From NCBI GenBank assembly GCA_910585485.1, contig CAJUEZ010000078.1:1-5447 (forward strand): a DNA stretch of 5,447 bases, read 5' to 3'. The stretch is from an uncultured Clostridia bacterium. GTDB lineage: Bacteria > Bacillota > Clostridia > UBA1381. The position numbers and the translations under genes were made by a program. This document shows positions 1 to 5,447 of this stretch, in pieces. Position 1 is the first letter of the stretch, and each line of letters starts with the position of its first letter. The notes beneath the pieces were generated by a model, which saw only the letters and a list, made by a program, of their open reading frames with translations, searched no databases and was not told the origin of the DNA.

Positions 1-573
1 CTTTAACAACTCGCATATAGAACTCTGACCCGCGGGAACTTCAATATTCTCCTTAATCCCAAACTCTGTTTCAGACATATTAATGCAATTTTGCAGATTT
101 ATATTCTCCTTCAAAATTTCTACGTTCTCCTCGTCAGTCTCAACAGCTATCTCCACATTTTTCTCCGCAACAATTTCATAATCTATTCCGACAATAGTCT
201 TTATCCTCAATTTTCGGCTGTTTGTAAGCGAAAATTCTGCTCTGTCAACATTTGATGTGACTACAGCAGTCATATTCGAGTCAATATCCTGACTGTCCAC
301 ATTTTGACTGAAGTCAAATGACGTTATAATGCTTTTTATCTTTTCCCTCTCGCTGTCAGGTATATAAAGAATCTTTAAATCCACTTTACCGCTTATGACT
401 GCTTTTCCCTTTTCCACGCTTTTTTCAGTAATACACGAGACAGCGTCCAGCTGCAAAATTTTCAAAATATCCGGCTTTACGTCAGGCACTATTATATCTT
501 CATCTACAAGCACCTGTGTATTTCCTTTGCAGCTTACCTGATTTACCGTTACGTTTTCTTTTACTAACTCCAT
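1..573 (-). CDS. SPOCS-domain (DUF3794) spore coat morphogenesis protein, SipL-like, N-terminal part
   Basis: This is the first 191 codons of a gene that runs off the left edge with no stop. The N-terminus carries the SPOCS signature: an NQV segment near residue 11, then DEDIIVPDVKPDILKIL at about residues 24-40. A strand-rich region follows to about residue 135 (GIDYEI). At about 165-191 a second repeat begins with the form E-x-x-FGIKENIEVPAGQSSI. In Clostridia such proteins usually run to roughly 500 residues with several SPOCS repeats and a C-terminal LysM domain. SipL of Clostridioides difficile binds SpoIVA and attaches the coat to the forespore surface in the mother cell. The LysM part lies outside the window, so SipL is a family-level call. 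The chosen ATG has GGAGGA seven bases upstream. An in-frame ATG at 588 overlaps that site and is less likely. The rhaB terminator lies between the two genes, so this gene should have its own promoter. Confidence 0.88.
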   Translation of the reverse strand, partial: MELVKENVTVNQVSCKGNTQVLVDEDIIVPDVKPDILKILQLDAVSCITEKSVEKGKAVISGKVDLKILYIPDSEREKIKSIITSFDFSQNVDSQDIDSNMTAVVTSNVDRAEFSLTNSRKLRIKTIVGIDYEIVAEKNVEIAVETDEENVEILKENINLQNCINMSETEFGIKENIEVPAGQSSICELLK

Positions 574-580
574 AATTTTA

Positions 581-586
581 TCCTCC
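581..586 (-). promoter_or_regulatory. Ribosome binding site of the SPOCS gene
   Basis: GGAGGA on the minus strand, seven bases before the ATG at 573. It decides between that ATG and the in-frame ATG at 588, which overlaps the site and has no comparable sequence ahead of it. Confidence 0.75.
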
Positions 587-595
587 ATAAACACT

Positions 596-629
596 AAAAA
601 ATCTCATAGTTTATACTATGAGATTTTTT
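596..629 (-). terminator. Rho-independent terminator after rhaB
   Basis: A perfect 9-bp stem (602-610 with 615-623) with a four-base loop (TTAT) is extended by six A:T pairs (596-601 with 624-629). On the minus strand the hairpin begins 17 bases after the rhaB stop and ends in a T run. On the plus strand it also ends in a T run (624-631), so it could work in both directions, although no plus-strand gene reads into it. It separates rhaB from the SPOCS gene. Confidence 0.82.
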
Positions 630-640
630 TTAAATTATGA
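613..640 (-). promoter_or_regulatory. Candidate sigma-E-like promoter for the SPOCS gene
   Basis: On the minus strand, TCATAAT (640-634) resembles the sigma-E -35 element (about KMATATT). Thirteen bases later, CATAGTAT (620-613) matches 6 of 8 positions of the -10 consensus CATACAAT. Sigma-E drives early mother-cell genes, including sipL in C. difficile, so the match suits the downstream gene. The spacer is a little short, the region is very AT-rich, and the -10 lies inside the terminator stem, so chance is a real possibility. The implied start near 605 would give a leader of about 32 bases. Confidence 0.33.
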
Positions 641-645
641 TTAAA

Positions 646-2133
646 TTATGCTTTTTGAATTATTTCTTTCCAATTTTCATATGCCGCATCCCACGCAGCG
701 CTGTCCTGAGGTTCATACGCGGCTATATCGAACGAATTTTTAACCACTTTTCTGCCTTCGTTAAGGTCTTTTATAGCGCCCATTGCCATAGCCTGCACTA
801 TAACATTGCCTATACTCGTCGCCTCAACAGGACCTGTGCTTACAACACGCTTTGTCGCGTTAGCTGTAAATTGGCAAATCATCTTATCCTTAATTCCTCC
901 GCCGACAATATTTACTACATTATATTTATTGCCCGTAACGTCCTCCATGCCCTCAACCGTCTGGCGATACTTAAACGCAAGACTCTCAGCAATACATCTT
1001 ACAACCTCGCCCTTTGTTTCGGGAACTTTCTGACCTGTCTTTCGGCAATATTCCTTAATGCGCTTAGGCATATTACCCGGCGTCTGGAATTCGGAATAAT
1101 CGGGGTCAATCAAGCTTGCAAACGGTTCTGCCGCATTCGCTTGTCTCTCAAGTTCATCAAACGACAGTTCCTCACCCTCGCGCGCCCACTGACGCTTTGA
1201 CTCCTGAATAAGCCACAAACCCATTATATTTTTAAGGAAGCGGATAGTTTTGTTCACACCGCCCTCATTTGTGAAGTTATGTTCAAACGCGCCGTCAGTT
1301 GTATTTGGTCTATCAAGTTCAACACCCATAAGCGACCAAGTTCCCGACGATATGTATATAAAGTCTTTTTTATCTACAACCGGTACTGACGCGACAGCGC
1401 TTCCTGTATCATGTGACGCAACCGCAACCACAGGAACCTCCGCTATACCTAACTCTTCAGCCAACTCTGGCTTTACTGTTCCGACAATTTCACCCGGGAA
1501 AATAACATCTGTTAATATATCGGTAGGAATGCCGAATTTTTTAAGCATGTCATATGACCACTCATACTTTTCACTGTTATAGAACTGTGTTGTTGAAGCG
1601 TTTGTATACTCTGTCTTCTTTACTCCTGTTAGGAAGAAATTAAGGAGGTCGGGCATCATAAGCATTGTTTTCGCATTTTTGAGCGCACTGTCACCCGAAA
1701 GTTTTGCGGACAAAAGCTGATAAAGCGTATTAAACCAATTAAACGCAATACCCGTTTCCTTAAAGATTTCCTCCTTAGGCACAATTTTAAACGCTTCATC
1801 ATACATTCCCTCTGTTCTTGTGTCACGATAGTGATAAGGGTTACCGAGAAGCTTATCGTTTTCATCAAGCAATCCGTAATCAACCGCCCATGTATCAATA
1901 CCGATACAGTCAATATCACGGTCACCCGAATTTGCGCATTTTAAAATGCCTTGTTTTATTTCAAAAAACAGCCTCAAAACGTCCCAATGCAAGTCACCGT
2001 TTATATTGACAGGGTCATTTGAAAAACGGTGTTTTTCCTCCAATTTGATTTTTTCGCCGTCAAATGTCGCAAGCATAGCGCGTCCTGATGATGCTCCAAA
2101 GTCAAACGCTAAAAATTTGTATGTCTTAGCCAT
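646..2133 (-). CDS. rhaB: Rhamnulokinase (FGGY-family sugar kinase)
   Basis: A cytoplasmic enzyme that phosphorylates L-rhamnulose with ATP to L-rhamnulose 1-phosphate, the second step of L-rhamnose breakdown after RhaA and before the RhaD aldolase. At 495 residues it has full family length (E. coli RhaB is 489). Both FGGY lobes are present. The N-terminal phosphate loop DFGASSGR is at 11-18, GIDTWAVDYGLLD at 78-90 and YHYRDTRT at 100-107. The HDTGSA segment at 241-246 has the expected catalytic Asp242. SSGTWSLMG is at 262-270 and the nucleotide-binding GGGIKD at 411-416. No key residue is missing and the frame is intact. The ATG has AGAGAGGA seven bases upstream. The gene has its own promoter and terminator, and neither rhaA nor rhaD is beside it here. 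A related deoxy-ketose kinase is possible but less likely, because the match to RhaB is close along the whole length. Confidence 0.95.
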   Translation of the reverse strand: MAKTYKFLAFDFGASSGRAMLATFDGEKIKLEEKHRFSNDPVNINGDLHWDVLRLFFEIKQGILKCANSGDRDIDCIGIDTWAVDYGLLDENDKLLGNPYHYRDTRTEGMYDEAFKIVPKEEIFKETGIAFNWFNTLYQLLSAKLSGDSALKNAKTMLMMPDLLNFFLTGVKKTEYTNASTTQFYNSEKYEWSYDMLKKFGIPTDILTDVIFPGEIVGTVKPELAEELGIAEVPVVAVASHDTGSAVASVPVVDKKDFIYISSGTWSLMGVELDRPNTTDGAFEHNFTNEGGVNKTIRFLKNIMGLWLIQESKRQWAREGEELSFDELERQANAAEPFASLIDPDYSEFQTPGNMPKRIKEYCRKTGQKVPETKGEVVRCIAESLAFKYRQTVEGMEDVTGNKYNVVNIVGGGIKDKMICQFTANATKRVVSTGPVEATSIGNVIVQAMAMGAIKDLNEGRKVVKNSFDIAAYEPQDSAAWDAAYENWKEIIQKA

Positions 2134-2169
2134 ATCCGTTTCCTCTCTTTACGAAAAATTGTATATATT

Positions 2170-2194
2170 TATTGTACAATATAATATCCGATAT
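2170..2194. promoter_or_regulatory. Candidate operator: two palindromes in the rhaB core promoter
   Basis: TATTGTACAATA (2170-2181) is a perfect 12-base palindrome covering the -10 box. ATATC-C-GATAT (2184-2194) is an 11-base palindrome with a one-base centre, next to the -35. Sugar-kinase genes are usually induced by substrate, and a repressor at this place would block RNA polymerase. The DNA is very AT-rich, so palindromes of this length can arise by chance, and neither matches a motif I can name. Confidence 0.3.
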
Positions 2195-2199
2195 GTCAA
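2171..2199 (-). promoter_or_regulatory. Sigma-A promoter of rhaB
   Basis: A perfect TTGACA -35 (2199-2194) and a TACAAT -10 (2176-2171) are separated by exactly 17 bases. Transcription would start near 2164, giving a leader of about 31 bases, too short for a riboswitch. Two palindromes overlap the core promoter: TATTGTACAATA at 2170-2181 across the -10, and ATATC-C-GATAT at 2184-2194 beside the -35. Their placement would suit a repressor, but no regulator is identified. Confidence 0.85.
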
Positions 2200-2210
2200 T
2201 ATTTCACAAG

Positions 2211-2242
2211 AAAAAAGCTTCCGCATTTTTGCGGAAGCTTTT
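2211..2242 (-). terminator. Rho-independent terminator after the SLH gene
   Basis: A perfect 12-bp stem (2213-2224 with 2231-2242) has a GC-rich core, GCTTCCGC/GCGGAAGC, and a six-base loop. On the minus strand it starts 12 bases after the SLH stop and ends in six T residues (2216-2211). It should end the SLH transcript and isolate rhaB, whose promoter begins just past it. Confidence 0.92.
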
Positions 2243-2253
2243 AAAGTTTCTAT

Positions 2254-4563
2254 TTAGAACCACTTCTGAGCGTCATACTTATCAAGCTCGTTTCTAATAT
2301 TTGCAAGTCTTGTTTCAATGTCAACGTATCCATCTTCACCATAAGCACTTGTAGCCTTAAGCATAACGTCCTTTGCCCAATGACCGTCAAGGTCAACTAT
2401 TGAGTAAAGCTGCGGTGTTACCTCAGTACCGTCAGCACCTACCAAAAGCGAGTCTTCTCTGCCGATAATGTGATTGAACATTGAGCAGAATTCGGCTCTT
2501 GTCATAACTCTGTCAGGCTGGAACTCTGTATCGCTCATACCCTGCATATATCCGTATGAAACCATTGACTCAATGTATGACTTATACGGATTAGCGCTTA
2601 TATCTGCAAATGCAGTTTCTGTTGTCTTTGTAAGATTCAAGCCGTAAGCTACAAGCTTAGCAACCTCGCCTCTTGTTACAGCGCCTGTCTCAACAGATGC
2701 TACACCATCAAATGTACCCTTGCCTGCAAGATAAGCAAGACCACGCGCATACCAAGTGCCCTCATGCTGCTTCATATTATCTGTAAGCGCATATTCAACA
2801 TTCTTTGTGTCATACTTCTGATCAAGCAATCTCATAATCATAGCCGCAACTTGTTCTCTTGTTACAGCGTCCTCAGGAGCCATCTGAACCTTTGCAACAA
2901 GGTGTCCGCCTGTTGCCTCGTCATATTCATAGCTTATCTCAGGTTCATATCCAAAGATATAAGCATAGCCTACACCGTTAAGGTCAATCTCATCGCCGTC
3001 CGGAACCGGAGCCGGAGTAGGTGTTGGGTCTGTCTTTGGAATATCGTCAGCTGACGCAACAAATACAATTTTAGCTGTATCATATATGTTTGCATCATCA
3101 ACCGAAGTAGCCTTTACTATAACTTCATCACCAGGCTGTACTGCACCCCACTGATTGTAGTCAAATGTTACATCATCAGCAGTCATATACCCCGGATTCC
3201 ACTCATTTTCATTTAATGAGTTTGTTCCGTACCATACCTTTGAATAATCACCAATAGACCATTTATAGTTTGTATTCTTATTAAGAGTAAACTGAGGCTT
3301 GCTGCCGTCACCGATTACAACATAAACTACATCCTCGATAATATCAAGGTGAAGGTTCTTGTCATCAGAAGGCTTATTTGTCTCTGAAGGCTTTGCAACG
3401 TTCAACGAATCCGTCTGATTAAGAATTGAGCCGGCACCATTGATAAGCAAAGTGTCTGTAATAAGCTGACCCTGAATACAGCTTGAGTTATGAATTGTTG
3501 AAGCAGCGTTCGGAACTATAACTTTACCGTTAATATAGCCTGAACCAACAGTTTCAAAACTTGTTGCTCCTGACTCAATATTACCGTAAATTTCAGCGTT
3601 CATACCAATTTGAAGAGTCTCAGCATTTGTATGAATGTTTGCCGCAATCTTTGCTCCCTGAAGGTTCAAAACACCTGATTCAGTATCTATATACAAGTCA
3701 ATCTGATTTGGGTTTAGCTTCTCTATTATATCCTGCTTTGGACGTGGGATTCCATTTGCATCTGCCGCATAAATAGGATATGCGTTTGAAGCAAACTGGT
3801 CAATCAAATCCCAGTTGCTGTAGTTTCCGTCAGTTACAGCAAGACCTAAATTCACATTTGCGCCGCCATTCTGTACCCAATTCTTTACATAAAGATTGAC
3901 ATGATGGTCGCCAACTACCTGAATAAACGGATTTGCTCCTACTGACAACTCATCAACTACAACAGTAATATCCTTTTCAGTTGCGTCAATTATAAGACCT
4001 GCGCCGTTTACATCTGAAAGAGTACCAAAATGCGTATCCTCAGAAATGGTCGCTACAGCGCGCCACTGGTTTGCAGACTGGCTTTCTACATAATTCGCAA
4101 TCTCCGGATATGTATACGGAGTGTATGAGTAATCAAAGCTTGTATTCTTATCAAGAATAGCACCCTCGTGCTCCAATCCTACACTGTAGGCATTTGTAAC
4201 GTCTGTGTTTCCGTCATCGTCTACATGCACATAGCCGTAGCGAATTGCTGTTGCGCCTGCCGCTCCTGTTTCAGTCTGATTCTCAGTTCCTGAAATAAAC
4301 GCGCCTTTAATAACATTGCCCTGACCGTTACCGCCGTAAATTGTGCCGTTTGAATAAACACTTCCCTCGATGTACATTGTATCGCCGTAGATTTTCACAT
4401 CACCGTTAGCGATTACCGCAAGATTCATCTGTCCGTCTGTGTCACTTGTCTCTACTCCTGCCGGATACGGCTTACCGTCATATGCCGATGGAGCGGCTGC
4501 AAGCGCAGCTGTTGCTGACATAAGCATTGCAGTTGCTGTCAGCATTGAAATTAATTTCTTCAT
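2254..4563 (-). CDS. Secreted S-layer-homology surface protein with a beta-helix-like passenger
   Basis: Numbered from this ATG (769 residues). A signal peptide (MKKLISML, then an Ala-rich core) ends at an AxA site near residues 22-24. Residues 53-92 and about 185-385 are Gly/Asn/Ile-rich short strands, such as GDVKIYGDTMYIEGSVYSNG and, around 348-378, V-P-N-A followed by I-Q-G-Q-L-I and L-L-I-N-G-A-G. This looks like a right-handed beta-helix, resembling bactofilin or DUF7305/PilX-type modules; that comparison is from memory. About 399-504 looks like an Ig-like domain, and 509-524 is a Pro/Thr linker. Three SLH repeats follow (about 533-582, 596-644, 651-704) with TREQ, TRGE and TRAE at the wall-polymer-binding position, then a partial fourth (720-742, DLDGHWAKDV). 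SLH repeats attach proteins non-covalently to pyruvylated wall polymers. No catalytic domain is recognised. A strong promoter and terminator suggest abundant, single-gene expression. An in-frame ATG at 4602 would add 13 residues. Confidence 0.87.
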   Translation of the reverse strand: MKKLISMLTATAMLMSATAALAAAPSAYDGKPYPAGVETSDTDGQMNLAVIANGDVKIYGDTMYIEGSVYSNGTIYGGNGQGNVIKGAFISGTENQTETGAAGATAIRYGYVHVDDDGNTDVTNAYSVGLEHEGAILDKNTSFDYSYTPYTYPEIANYVESQSANQWRAVATISEDTHFGTLSDVNGAGLIIDATEKDITVVVDELSVGANPFIQVVGDHHVNLYVKNWVQNGGANVNLGLAVTDGNYSNWDLIDQFASNAYPIYAADANGIPRPKQDIIEKLNPNQIDLYIDTESGVLNLQGAKIAANIHTNAETLQIGMNAEIYGNIESGATSFETVGSGYINGKVIVPNAASTIHNSSCIQGQLITDTLLINGAGSILNQTDSLNVAKPSETNKPSDDKNLHLDIIEDVVYVVIGDGSKPQFTLNKNTNYKWSIGDYSKVWYGTNSLNENEWNPGYMTADDVTFDYNQWGAVQPGDEVIVKATSVDDANIYDTAKIVFVASADDIPKTDPTPTPAPVPDGDEIDLNGVGYAYIFGYEPEISYEYDEATGGHLVAKVQMAPEDAVTREQVAAMIMRLLDQKYDTKNVEYALTDNMKQHEGTWYARGLAYLAGKGTFDGVASVETGAVTRGEVAKLVAYGLNLTKTTETAFADISANPYKSYIESMVSYGYMQGMSDTEFQPDRVMTRAEFCSMFNHIIGREDSLLVGADGTEVTPQLYSIVDLDGHWAKDVMLKATSAYGEDGYVDIETRLANIRNELDKYDAQKWF

Positions 4564-4608
4564 TTCCTTCGCCTTTCCTTTCTTTTTGTTAATATATACC
4601 ATATGTTA

Positions 4609-4613
4609 TCCTT
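4609..4613 (-). promoter_or_regulatory. Ribosome-binding-site-like sequence for the alternative SLH start at 4602
   Basis: AAGGA on the minus strand, six bases before the in-frame ATG at 4602. The preferred ATG at 4563 has AAAGG (4576-4572) eight bases upstream. Both are usable. I prefer 4563 because MKKLISML gives a compact, typical signal peptide. Starting at 4602 only adds a Lys-rich stretch before it and would still permit export. Confidence 0.4.
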
Positions 4614-4628
4614 TTTATGTTACTATAT

Positions 4629-4658
4629 ATTTTATCACCACAATATATGCCCTGTCAA
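4629..4658 (-). promoter_or_regulatory. Sigma-A promoter of the SLH gene, with extended -10
   Basis: A perfect TTGACA -35 (4658-4653), an 18-base spacer and a TAAAAT -10 (4634-4629), with TG one base upstream of the -10 (TGATAAAAT), an extended -10 form. Transcription would start near 4622, leaving about 20 bases before the ATG at 4602 or about 59 before the ATG at 4563. It looks strong and constitutive, as expected for a major surface protein. Confidence 0.8.
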
Positions 4659-4799
4659 GTATGATTTTCAATATTTTCCAAAAAAATTCAACCGCGTTTT
4701 ATTAGCCTTTACAAATTTGTATCATCTGTTTTTATTCTTATTATTATAGTATTTAAACGGCAACGTCTTTGTGCGTTAAATATCCGAGAGAAAGTTTTT
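4659..4799. other. AT-rich intergenic region between larE and the SLH promoter
   Basis: No gene or RNA was seen in this stretch. It holds a perfect 12-base palindrome, TACAAATTTGTA (4710-4721), 52 bases upstream of the SLH -35, which could be a regulator site or chance. No hairpin with a T run follows the larE stop at 4800. The only inverted match nearby is AACG/CGTT around 4762-4777, too weak for a terminator, so some larE transcripts may read into the SLH gene. Confidence 0.5.
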
Positions 4800-5447
4800 T
4801 TACGCTCTTTCTTTCATGTCAAGAAGTATCGTTTCAAAATACGGGTTCAGCCGCTTTACTATTTCATTTCTCAGTTTTGCCGCCCTGTCAAACTGTCCGC
4901 TCTTTATCTGCAAACGCGCTTCCTCTCCATATACTCTCACGCGGAAATCCGTAAAACCCATGTCCATCATAGCGATTTCAGCATTTTCAACGCGCCGCAG
5001 TAAATCCAATGTGATTTTCTCCTTTTTTCGCACCCTTGTCGCTAAGCAGGAATACGAGGGTTTATTCCAGGTAAACAGTCCCGCCTCTTTTGAAAGTTCT
5101 CTGACCATTTCCTTAGTAAGATTACATTCCCGCAGCGGAGAACGCACAGAAAGTTCTGACAACGCGCGGGCGCCGGGGCGGTCTGACAAATCATCCGAAG
5201 CGTTTGTTCCGTCCAAAATAAGGCTATACCCATCTTTCCGTGCCTGATTCTTTAAAATTGTAAACATTGATTTTTTGCAGTAATAACAGCGGTCTTTATT
5301 ATTTGCCGTTACGGAATCTTTGGATAAAATATCGTATTCAATTACTTTTATTTCCACATTCAGCTTTTTGCCCAAAGTCATAACATCATCATATTCAAAC
5401 TGTGGCTGAAACGATGTTTTTATGTAATACGGCTGAATATCAGCGCC
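4800..5447 (-). CDS. larE: LarE, ATP-dependent sulfur transferase of nickel-pincer nucleotide synthesis, lacking its N-terminus here
   Basis: The reading frame stays open to the right edge, so 215 C-terminal residues are visible and the internal Met at 5381 is not the start. About 50-60 residues, including the PP-loop (SGGxDS) that binds ATP, lie outside. Visible family marks, numbered from the edge, are DRCYYCKK (52-59), DGTNASDDLSDRPGARAL (79-96), a SVRSPL segment (100-105), KPSYSCLATRV (129-139) and FRVRVYGEEARLQI (168-181). LarE adenylylates and then sulfurates the carboxylates of the pyridinium biscarboxylate mononucleotide made by LarB; LarC then inserts nickel. The cofactor serves lactate racemase (LarA) and related epimerases. 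In Lactiplantibacillus plantarum the cysteine of the CLAxR segment donates its sulfur; here it is Cys134. The C-terminus stops at LDMKERA, about ten residues before the usual RSGSMN-like tail. No larA, larB or larC is in view. Confidence 0.88.
   Translation of the reverse strand, partial: GADIQPYYIKTSFQPQFEYDDVMTLGKKLNVEIKVIEYDILSKDSVTANNKDRCYYCKKSMFTILKNQARKDGYSLILDGTNASDDLSDRPGARALSELSVRSPLRECNLTKEMVRELSKEAGLFTWNKPSYSCLATRVRKKEKITLDLLRRVENAEIAMMDMGFTDFRVRVYGEEARLQIKSGQFDRAAKLRNEIVKRLNPYFETILLDMKERA

Noticed and set aside
586..588. In-frame ATG at 588 as the SPOCS gene start
   Set aside because: It overlaps the GGAGGA site that serves the ATG at 573 and has no such site of its own; relatives, as remembered, begin close to MELVK.
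637..1200. A 187-codon open frame on the plus strand opposite the 3' part of rhaB
   Set aside because: It lies wholly antisense to a well-supported rhamnulokinase apart from its first few codons, starts inside the terminator-adjacent AT run without a ribosome binding site, and its Cys/Arg/Phe-rich product resembles no family I know.
1250..1582. A 110-codon plus-strand open frame opposite rhaB
   Set aside because: Fully antisense to conserved kinase codons, with no promoter or ribosome binding site.
2134..2164. A riboswitch or other structured leader before rhaB
   Set aside because: The predicted leader is only about 31 bases, with no stem of note.
2764..3054. A 96-codon plus-strand open frame opposite the SLH gene
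   Set aside because: Shadow of the SLH coding frame; no ribosome binding site and an implausible Ile/Arg/Ser-rich product.
4816..5247. A 143-codon plus-strand open frame opposite larE
   Set aside because: Antisense to conserved LarE motifs; Ser/Arg-rich product typical of a complementary-strand shadow.
5379..5381. ATG at 5381 as the start of larE
   Set aside because: The frame continues upstream to the window edge with LarE-like sequence (Y-Y-I-K-T-S-F and onward), and the catalytic N-terminal part must precede it, so this is an internal Met.
1..5447. Possible CRISPR array, tRNA or rRNA gene, insertion sequence, phage or defence genes
   Set aside because: No regularly spaced repeats, cloverleaf-like sequence, transposase frame or terminal inverted repeats were seen. 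The coding space is filled by four ordinary chromosomal genes.

Overview
All four genes found in this 5.4 kb window lie on the minus strand. The window looks like ordinary chromosome of an endospore-forming, Gram-positive Clostridia-type bacterium. The support is a SPOCS (DUF3794) protein of the SipL type, which is restricted to spore formers, an S-layer-homology (SLH) surface protein, consensus Firmicutes promoters (TTGACA with spacers of 17 or 18 nt), purine-rich ribosome binding sites and AT-rich intergenic DNA. The genus cannot be fixed from the window. A plant-polysaccharide-using gut anaerobe would fit a rhamnulokinase beside an SLH protein, but that is inference.

Layout in the direction of transcription, from high to low coordinates. 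(1) 5447-4800: most of a larE gene, for the sulfur-inserting enzyme of nickel-pincer nucleotide synthesis; its N-terminus lies beyond the window. (2) 4799-4603: an AT-rich gap with no terminator that I can see, but with a strong promoter for the next gene. (3) 4563-2254: a large secreted SLH protein with a signal peptide, a beta-helix-like passenger, a probable Ig-like domain, a Pro/Thr linker and C-terminal SLH repeats, followed by a strong terminator. (4) 2253-2134: a short gap with the SLH terminator and a near-perfect housekeeping promoter for rhaB, with two short palindromes in the core promoter. (5) 2133-646: a complete rhamnulokinase, rhaB. (6) 645-574: a terminator and a candidate sporulation promoter squeezed into about 70 bases. 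(7) 573-1: the first 191 codons of the SPOCS gene.

The genes do not look like one operon or one pathway. The SLH gene and rhaB each have their own promoter and terminator, and their roles (cofactor synthesis, cell surface, rhamnose catabolism, spore coat) are unrelated. No RNA gene, CRISPR array, insertion sequence or phage gene was seen, and no gene-free stretch exceeds 300 bases. I see no strong evidence of a new system. The items most worth a second look are the SLH protein's unusual passenger, the compact terminator/promoter junction before the SPOCS gene, and the palindromes in the rhaB promoter.
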